From Paracoccaceae bacterium (lineage in GTDB: Bacteria > Pseudomonadota > Alphaproteobacteria > Rhodobacterales > Rhodobacteraceae): DNA of 9,664 nt. Positions 5,683 through 9,664 of this stretch are shown here, piece after piece (position 1 is the first letter of the stretch; each line of letters starts with the position of its first letter). The notes under the pieces are model-generated. The model made no database searches. It saw only the letters and a list, made by a program, of their open reading frames with translations, and was not told the DNA's origin. The translations under genes and the position numbers were made by a program. Where the stretch lies: positions 1 to 9,664 of the forward strand of contig JAHRVZ010000219.1 in NCBI GenBank assembly GCA_019090405.1. The letters run 5' to 3'.

Positions 5683-6710
5683 TAGAGCTTGATAAACTGG
5701 GTGAATTCCTCGACCGACTGTGTCCAATGTCGGTTGTGTTGGATGGTACTGGTCATATCCTCCACGCGGGCCCGACTTTGCGCAAACTTCGGTCTGATCA
5801 GACATTGGTCGGCCAAAGGTTTCTGGAACTGGTCGAACTGAACCGGCCACGTGCGATCCGTAACATACAGGATTTGCTTGCAAGGCCGGATTCGCCTCTG
5901 CAATTACAGTTTCGCGATGAACCTCGCACCGCCCTAAAGGGGGTTCTGTCGCCGCTTCCGAAAGGTCAAGGCGCTGTGATCAACCTGTCTTTTGGTATTT
6001 CAGTCCTGGATGCCGTGCGCGATTTTGACCTGACGAGCACCGATTTCCCGGCCACTGACCTCACTATCGAACTGCTATATCTGGTCGAGGCGAAATCGGC
6101 TGCAATGGAGGCATCGCGCAAGCTGAACCAACGTTTGCAGGGGGCCAAAATCGCGGCTGAAGAACAGGCATTTACCGATACGCTGACTGGTTTGAAAAAC
6201 CGCCGAGCGATGGATCATGTTTTGTCGAGAAAGATTGAAGCAGGGACGCCTTTTTCGCTCATGCATCTTGATCTGGATTTCTTTAAAGCAGTGAATGATA
6301 CGATGGGGCACGCCGCAGGAGACCATGTTCTGCAAGAGGCCGCGCGCATAATGGTCAGCCAAATTCGCGGCAAAGACACTGTTGCCCGGGTTGGTGGTGA
6401 TGAATTTGTGCTGATATTTGACGGGTTATGTGACAAAGCTCAGCTTGGGCCAATTGCTGAGCGACTTATTGCAAAGCTAGAGAAACCGATTTTGTTTAAT
6501 GGCCAGAGTTGCAGGATTTCTGCCAGTATTGGCACTGTTCTGGTTGTTGGACCAACCGGATCAAAAGCGGCTCAATTGCTGCACGATGCCGATTTGGCGC
6601 TTTATAGCGCCAAACGGGATGGCCGCGCTTGCCATCGGTTTTTCAGCGAAGACATGGCGCAAATGTCGCTGGCTGATCCGACAAACGGAGGTGTCGCAGA
6701 TGTCGCCTAA
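5679..6710 (+). CDS. HNOBA-coiled coil-GGDEF diguanylate cyclase, partner of the HNOB protein
   Basis: A 343-residue cytoplasmic signalling protein that should condense two GTP into c-di-GMP. Residues 1-130 match the PAS-like HNOBA domain of soluble guanylate cyclases: GPTLRKL (31-37), ELNRPR (53-58), LKGVLSPL (86-93) and the DFPATDLTIELLYLVEAKSA segment (122-141), equivalent to SDIPLHDATRDLVLL in sGC beta1. A helical linker (about 131-163) resembles the sGC coiled coil. The GGDEF domain (about 164-325) starts with DTLTGLKNRRAMD, has metal-site Asp198 and NDTMGH at 206-211, and keeps the catalytic signature GGDEF at 239-243. RGKD at 230-233, five residues before it, is a complete RxxD inhibitory site, so product feedback is expected. 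No EAL domain follows. The gene overlaps the HNOB stop by 4 bp, so the two proteins are probably made together and bind each other as HNOB and HNOBA do within sGC. Confidence 0.9.
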   Translation: MIELDKLGEFLDRLCPMSVVLDGTGHILHAGPTLRKLRSDQTLVGQRFLELVELNRPRAIRNIQDLLARPDSPLQLQFRDEPRTALKGVLSPLPKGQGAVINLSFGISVLDAVRDFDLTSTDFPATDLTIELLYLVEAKSAAMEASRKLNQRLQGAKIAAEEQAFTDTLTGLKNRRAMDHVLSRKIEAGTPFSLMHLDLDFFKAVNDTMGHAAGDHVLQEAARIMVSQIRGKDTVARVGGDEFVLIFDGLCDKAQLGPIAERLIAKLEKPILFNGQSCRISASIGTVLVVGPTGSKAAQLLHDADLALYSAKRDGRACHRFFSEDMAQMSLADPTNGGVADVA

Positions 6711-6715
6711 CGAAA

Positions 6716-6774
6716 GCCAATCTGTACCGTGAAAATATGATACAAATGATTGTTTCGGATTGGCGTGGCCTTTT
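6716..6774 (+). terminator. Weak candidate terminator after the HNOBA-GGDEF gene
   Basis: GCCAATCTG (6716-6724) can pair with CGGATTGGC (6756-6764), giving nine pairs including one G-U, and TTTT follows at 6771-6774. The 31-nt loop and the 6-nt gap before the T run make it a poor intrinsic terminator. Confidence 0.25.
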
Positions 6775-6933
6775 GGGTTCAATCGGGGCACGGTTTACGC
6801 AATCCCAAATTCGACGGCCAAGGCCCGTTCGCTGCTGTTGTAAATAAGAGGTGGTTCGGTTTGTTTGAACAGTTTCGAGCGTTTTATAAGTGGATTACTG
6901 CTCGATTTGCGCCACCGCCAAGGATAAAGCTTG

Positions 6934-6994
6934 GGCCCATTTGATGGGGCCAGTCAATGATGAACGCACCATATATGCCTTTGTACAAATGGGC
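6934..6994. repeat. Two mutually exclusive stem-loops sharing one arm
   Basis: GGCCCAT (6934-6940) pairs with ATGGGGCC (6944-6951) with one bulged G and a TTG loop. The overlapping segment GCCCATTTG (6935-6943) is also a perfect 9-bp complement of CAAATGGGC (6986-6994). An RNA from here could hold one pairing or the other, as leaders that switch do. The stretch ends 80 bp before the PhnA-domain start. No known riboswitch consensus is recognisable. Confidence 0.3.
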
Positions 6995-7074
6995 GCACAG
7001 CGCAATTGCGTGGGTTTCACCAAGGCTTTGTATGCCCTATAGCGAGTCAAAGCTGTAATTCTGGATCAAATCTT

Positions 7075-7584
7075 ATGCCCTGTAGCCTATGTTCTGCTGA
7101 TAGTGACCTGACGGCATTTGCTGTTGTTGGTGGCCCGGATGGGGCCGCAACGAATTTGTGTGACACCTGCCTGACACAGATTGATGGCACGCCCGAGCCG
7201 ACTCATTGGCGCTGTTTGTCCTCTGCCATGTGGTCCGAAGATGCGGCGACCCAGGTTTTGGCGGCGCGGATGCTGATGCGGTTATCTGACGAAAGCTGGG
7301 CGCGTGATCTGGCAGATCAGTTATATCTTGATGATGACACGCGCTTTTGGGTGGATAATGTAGCGCAGTTGGTCGAACATAAGGACAGCAATGGCGCCGT
7401 GCTTGCGCAAGGTGACACTGTGGTTTTGGTCAAGGACTTGCCAGTGAAAGGTGCTGGGTTTATCGCCAAACGCGGCACGGCAGTGCGCGGTATTTCACTG
7501 GTCGCTGACAACGCGGCACATATCGAAGGGCGCGTTGAAGGCCAACGCATTGTTATTCTGACCGAGTTCGTCAAAAAACGCTGA
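7075..7584 (+). CDS. PhnA-domain protein with N-terminal zinc ribbon
   Basis: A 169-residue cytoplasmic protein. Residues 1-35 carry two CxxC pairs, Cys3/Cys6 and Cys29/Cys32, a probable zinc ribbon. Residues 104-169 match the PhnA domain of E. coli YjdM (also called PhnA) closely: KDSNG, then GDTVVLVKDLPVKG (113-126), KRGTAVRGISLV (132-143) and a terminal EFVKKR. The middle, about 45-100, is an extra helical insert with a WRCL motif (45-48) that YjdM lacks. The family has long been labelled alkylphosphonate uptake, but its biochemical role is not established, and no phosphonate gene is nearby. It is unrelated to phosphonoacetate hydrolase, which shares the PhnA name. I chose the ATG at 7075 because family members open at the first CxxC; the ribosome binding site is weak (CTGGA, 7061-7065). 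A TTG start at 7006 would add 23 unlike residues. Confidence 0.82.
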   Translation: MPCSLCSADSDLTAFAVVGGPDGAATNLCDTCLTQIDGTPEPTHWRCLSSAMWSEDAATQVLAARMLMRLSDESWARDLADQLYLDDDTRFWVDNVAQLVEHKDSNGAVLAQGDTVVLVKDLPVKGAGFIAKRGTAVRGISLVADNAAHIEGRVEGQRIVILTEFVKKR

Positions 7585-7604
7585 CATTGAAACCAGCATG
7601 TCAG
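7573..7604 (-). terminator. Intrinsic terminator of the minus-strand gene, embedded in the 3' end of the PhnA-domain gene
   Basis: On the minus strand CTGACAT (7604-7598) pairs perfectly with ATGTCAG (7587-7581) around a 10-nt loop, and CGTTTTTT follows (7580-7573). This is a stem plus a six-T run starting 11 bp after the stop codon of the minus-strand gene. The T run is the A6 stretch within the last lysine codons of the PhnA-domain gene, so the terminator overlaps its coding sequence and stop codon. The 7-bp stem has three G-C pairs, so its strength is moderate. Confidence 0.5.
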
Positions 7605-7614
7605 AATTGTGGAT

Positions 7615-7917
7615 TCAGGTCTTGGTTCGGTGCAAAACAGAAACCGGAGTCGGGCTAAGGGTGCCATTTGAAAAACCCTGAAGCTTTGTGGCGAATGTTT
7701 TGAAATAGTCGCGCGATTGCAAAATCTGCACAGTCTCGGGCACATCCCATTGCCCCCAATGAATACGCGTGTTGCCTTGTTTGGCCTTAGTGACGCGATA
7801 TGTGAAACGTCCGGCAACATCTTCGTCCGCATCAATTGCTTTTACAAATGCCCTGATGGCGGCAGTCCACTCGGCTTCGTCGCCGCTAAATTCGTACTGA
7901 ATGTCAATACCATGCAT
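7615..7917 (-). CDS. Small conserved hypothetical protein, possible dimeric alpha/beta-barrel (ABM-like) fold
   Basis: A 100-residue cytoplasmic protein with no signal peptide or membrane segment. I do not recognise a named family. The pattern of an opening strand (MHGIDIQYEF), a helix (16-29), a strand with RFTYRV at 37-42, then TRIHWGQWD (50-58), a helix with DYFKTFATKL at 70-79 and a closing strand (TPVSVLHRT) resembles one-domain proteins of the antibiotic-biosynthesis-monooxygenase (ABM) or dimeric alpha/beta-barrel type. That is a fold guess, not a function. The start is well supported: the minus strand reads AGAGAGGA then seven bases before the ATG at 7917-7915. It converges on the PhnA-domain gene with a 30-bp gap, and is divergent from the rhodanese gene, so it is probably its own transcription unit. 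Confidence 0.65.
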   Translation of the reverse strand: MHGIDIQYEFSGDEAEWTAAIRAFVKAIDADEDVAGRFTYRVTKAKQGNTRIHWGQWDVPETVQILQSRDYFKTFATKLQGFSNGTLSPTPVSVLHRTKT

Positions 7918-8039
7918 GTTGTCTTCCTCTCTCTGTTTTGGTGAGAACTTACCCGGTTTTGAGCGATCCGTGAAATCACGCTTTCGCGCCTCTGGGCAGC
8001 GTGCTAGCGTCCACGCGACACCAGATCAGGAGTACACGC
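7918..8039. promoter_or_regulatory. Divergent promoter region with a short dyad
   Basis: This 122-bp gap must hold the start signals of the minus-strand small gene and of the rhodanese gene. It contains CGTGA-AA-TCACG (7969-7980), a near-continuous 12-bp dyad in the middle of the gap that could be an operator for either gene. I see no clear -35/-10 pair on either strand. The rhodanese ribosome binding site AGGAG is at 8028-8032. Confidence 0.35.
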
Positions 8040-8423
8040 ATGCCACTAACGGTCAAAGATATGATGCAATCCGCAAATGCAGCTGTTGTGCGGATTGACG
8101 GCACGACTGCACAACAGATGCTGGCAGAAGGCGCTGTGATGATTGATATTCGCGATGGCTTGGAACTGGCAGAAACCGGCAAAGCCAAAGCGGCATTGCA
8201 TATTTCGCGCGGGGTACTTGAATTTCGCGCTGATCCGGCAAGCCCGATGTATCACGAAGAACTGCGGTTTGAGCGTCCGGTGATCCTGCATTGCGCCTCG
8301 GGTGGGCGGGCTGCGCTGGCGGGAAAACTGCTGCTGGATATGGGCTATGAAAAGGTCTTTAATCTTGGTGGGTTCAAAGATTGGGTCGAGGCTGGTGGTA
8401 CTGTCGACGGCGAAACACTTTAA
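8040..8423 (+). CDS. Single-domain rhodanese-like sulfurtransferase
   Basis: A 127-residue cytoplasmic rhodanese-domain protein. The family moves sulfane sulfur through a cysteine persulfide. The domain shows MIDIRDG (34-40), the strand VILHC (81-85), the active-site loop C85-A-S-G-G-R90, and the closing NLGGFKDWVEAGG (108-120). Catalytic Cys85 and Arg90 are both present and the loop has six residues, the size typical of true sulfur-handling rhodaneses rather than the seven-residue Cdc25-like type. The sulfur donor and acceptor cannot be read from the sequence. I chose the ATG at 8040 because AGGAG at 8028-8032 is 7 nt upstream; an in-frame GTG at 8001 would place that site inside the gene. 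The stop overlaps that of the opposing hydrolase. Confidence 0.9.
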   Translation: MPLTVKDMMQSANAAVVRIDGTTAQQMLAEGAVMIDIRDGLELAETGKAKAALHISRGVLEFRADPASPMYHEELRFERPVILHCASGGRAALAGKLLLDMGYEKVFNLGGFKDWVEAGGTVDGETL

Positions 8424-9175
8424 CCATCCAGAAACACTCTTGCTGTTGCCTCAAAATCGCGCGCTTTCTCGGCGTGCAGCCAATGGCCAGCACCGGGCAG
8501 TTTGGCGAATCGGGCGTTTGGAAACAACGCTTTGATTGCGGGGCGATGGGCATGGGTTACATAGTCTGAGGCACCTCCTGACAAGAACAACACCGGACCC
8601 TCCCATTTAGTCTGAACAACAGGAAAGGTCATGATCTGAGGCATATTGCGTTCAAGCGCATCAAGGTTCAGTCGCCAGCGTCTGCCCGCGACATCCAGTG
8701 ATTGGGTGAAAAAGCTTTGCAACGCTTTTTCAACACCAAGAGCGGCCAGTTGGTTTTCTGCATCCTGACGCCGTTCTACCCGTTTCAGATCAACGCCACG
8801 CATGGCATTGATGAAACCGATCTGGGTATGGCTGTATTCTACTGGCGCAATATCTGCGACAATAAGACGATGCACACAATCATGGCGCAGGGCCAACATC
8901 ATCGCAGCCTTACCCCCCATGGAATGGCCGATAACGTCTGCCTTACCACCAAATTCAGCAATCACTTCTGCCAGATCATCCGCCATGTCCTCATAGGTAT
9001 GACTGTCGGTCCAACCGCTGTGGCCATGGTTGCGCATATCTAGGGCGATAACCTGTCTTGTGTCCGACAACCGTTTGGCAATGACACCCCAGTTGCGCGC
9101 CGAGCCAAAAAGCCCATGCGCAATCAGCAATGGCGGGGCATCGGTTGCGGTTCCATGTGTGATCCAGTTCAGCAT
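8420..9175 (-). CDS. Alpha/beta-hydrolase, YbfF-like esterase
   Basis: A 251-residue soluble alpha/beta-hydrolase that matches E. coli YbfF, a short acyl-ester hydrolase, along most of its length. Numbered from the ATG at 9175: the oxyanion motif HGLFGSARNWGV is at 20-31, DMRNHGHS at 46-53, the nucleophile elbow GHSMGGKA at 83-90 with Ser85, ADIAPVEY at 107-114, the acid Asp204 in SGGASDYV, and catalytic His231 in GAGHWLHAEK (228-237). The triad is complete. An in-frame ATG at 9217 would add 14 residues; neither start has a good ribosome binding site. I prefer 9175 because homologues open close to this MLN. No signal peptide is visible. The natural substrate is unknown. The gene is divergent from the 9266 gene and its TAA shares bases with the rhodanese stop. 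Confidence 0.88.
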   Translation of the reverse strand: MLNWITHGTATDAPPLLIAHGLFGSARNWGVIAKRLSDTRQVIALDMRNHGHSGWTDSHTYEDMADDLAEVIAEFGGKADVIGHSMGGKAAMMLALRHDCVHRLIVADIAPVEYSHTQIGFINAMRGVDLKRVERRQDAENQLAALGVEKALQSFFTQSLDVAGRRWRLNLDALERNMPQIMTFPVVQTKWEGPVLFLSGGASDYVTHAHRPAIKALFPNARFAKLPGAGHWLHAEKARDFEATARVFLDG

Positions 9176-9265
9176 ACGAAACTGATAACGGCCCAAAGTG
9201 AATGGTTCCAGCCCCATTGAGCATGCTGACCAAAGCCGTTAATCTGTGCCCAACAGGAGAACCCG

Positions 9266-9640
9266 GTGACCAAACCCCAGGCGATAGCGGATCTTATTTC
9301 CCAAACCAAAGACCTGATGCGGGAAAAGCTTGGGGTGCGGGCTTTGGATATGGCGCGTGCCGCAGCCAAGGCCAAAAATCGTCTGCCGCGTAAGGTTTAT
9401 AGTCAGGCGATGGTGCTGGCCAAGGCTGAAACGTTGTCGGCGCATCCGAAACTGTGTCTTACCCTTGATGCTCCGGCATTGGCGCTGGCAGCCTCAGACG
9501 TGCAGGCCTATTTGAACACAATTGATCTGGCCGATCGGCGCAAGGGCTGGATACTGGGGATGCTGGGCAGTTTGGCGTTCAACTTGATCCTGTTTGTAGT
9601 GGTTTTGGGGCTGGTGCTATATTGGCGCGGATTTTTCTAA
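9266..9640 (+). CDS. Conserved-type hypothetical protein with C-terminal membrane anchor
   Basis: A 124-residue protein I cannot assign to a named family. Residues 1-60 look helical and basic (RAAAKAKNRLPRK at 31-43), followed by an Ala/Leu-rich helix with LDAPALALAASDVQAYL at 67-83. A single hydrophobic segment at about 95-119 is followed by just RGFF at the end, so the protein is probably tail-anchored with its bulk in the cytoplasm. The start is GTG at 9266, well supported by AGGAG at 9255-9259 with 6-nt spacing. The gene is divergent from the hydrolase with a 90-bp gap between the preferred starts. The 24 bases after its stop to the window end contain no feature I can call. Confidence 0.72.
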   Translation: MTKPQAIADLISQTKDLMREKLGVRALDMARAAAKAKNRLPRKVYSQAMVLAKAETLSAHPKLCLTLDAPALALAASDVQAYLNTIDLADRRKGWILGMLGSLAFNLILFVVVLGLVLYWRGFF

Positions 9641-9664
9641 GGCGTTTAGGGCCGGATTGGATAA

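Larger units (their letters stand above)
6711..7074. other. 364-bp intergenic stretch with several inverted repeats, no convincing gene
   Basis: An open frame runs from a TTG at 6750 to 6944 (64 codons), but it has no ribosome binding site, resembles nothing I know and would end inside a hairpin, so I do not call it. Structure in the stretch includes a possible terminator (6716-6774), 6-bp arms TCGAGC/GCTCGA at 6875-6880 and 6900-6905, a compact hairpin at 6934-6951, and 9-bp arms GCCCATTTG/CAAATGGGC at 6935-6943 and 6986-6994 that compete with that hairpin. TATGCCCTATAG (7031-7042) recurs with one change as TATGCCCTGTAG (7074-7085) across the next start codon. An untranslated leader or a small RNA would fit, but neither is shown. 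Confidence 0.4.

Noticed and set aside
6750..6944. 64-codon open frame from a TTG start in the gap after the GGDEF gene
   Set aside because: It has no ribosome binding site, no recognisable similarity, and runs into a hairpin; open frames of this length occur by chance.
6890..6990. Possible tRNA or tmRNA in the gap before the PhnA-domain gene
   Set aside because: No acceptor stem, T-loop consensus or anticodon arm could be laid out; only unrelated hairpins are present.
7006..7074. TTG start adding 23 residues to the PhnA-domain protein
   Set aside because: The added part is unlike the family, which opens directly at the first CxxC.
8001..8039. GTG start adding 13 residues to the rhodanese
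   Set aside because: The strong AGGAG at 8028-8032 belongs to the ATG at 8040.
1..9664. Mobile element, CRISPR array or toxin-antitoxin island
   Set aside because: No transposase, integrase, long terminal repeats, regular spacer repeats or toxin-like pairs were seen on either strand.

Overview
The window looks like a chromosomal segment of a marine Rhodobacteraceae (Roseobacter-group) alphaproteobacterium. This rests on protein resemblance, not a database search: a PleD-type N-terminus divergent from a DUF3572 gene, a non-pyrrolysine MttB-family methyltransferase with an Arg/Gly-rich N-terminus, a PhnA-domain protein with an added zinc ribbon, and a YbfF-like hydrolase. Base composition is moderate. 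There is no integrase, transposase, tRNA, rRNA or CRISPR array, so it reads as ordinary chromosome rather than a mobile island.

Layout. Bases 1-82 (minus) are the first 27 codons of pleD, read from a TTG start. An AT-rich divergent control region (83-413) holds two perfect inverted repeats. A plus-strand run follows: a DUF3572 protein (414-698), a HAD phosphatase of the phosphoglycolate-phosphatase type (760-1449), an MttB-family methyltransferase (1571-3130) preceded by a 9-bp inverted repeat, and a DUF4153 multi-pass membrane protein (3211-4989). Next is a two-gene sensory module whose genes overlap by 4 bp: an HNOB/H-NOX protein (5095-5682) and an HNOBA-coiled coil-GGDEF protein (5679-6710). 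A 364-bp stretch without a convincing gene precedes a PhnA-domain protein (7075-7584). A small minus-strand protein (7615-7917) converges on it and a rhodanese (8040-8423) diverges from it. The rhodanese meets a minus-strand YbfF-like alpha/beta hydrolase (8420-9175), sharing stop-codon bases. A short tail-anchored hypothetical (9266-9640, GTG start) ends the window.

The most notable part is 5095-6710. Together the two proteins have the HNOB-HNOBA-coiled coil-cyclase order of animal soluble guanylate cyclase, but split between two genes and ending in a GGDEF diguanylate cyclase, so the output should be c-di-GMP. The HNOB protein has proline (P104) where the heme-ligating histidine of sGC/H-NOX lies, and the YxSxR heme-propionate motif reads SxTxR. 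The cyclase keeps GGDEF and an RxxD inhibitory site. A working cyclase may therefore be controlled by an H-NOX fold that binds no heme, or binds it or another ligand in a different way. With pleD at the left edge, the window has two c-di-GMP-related genes.
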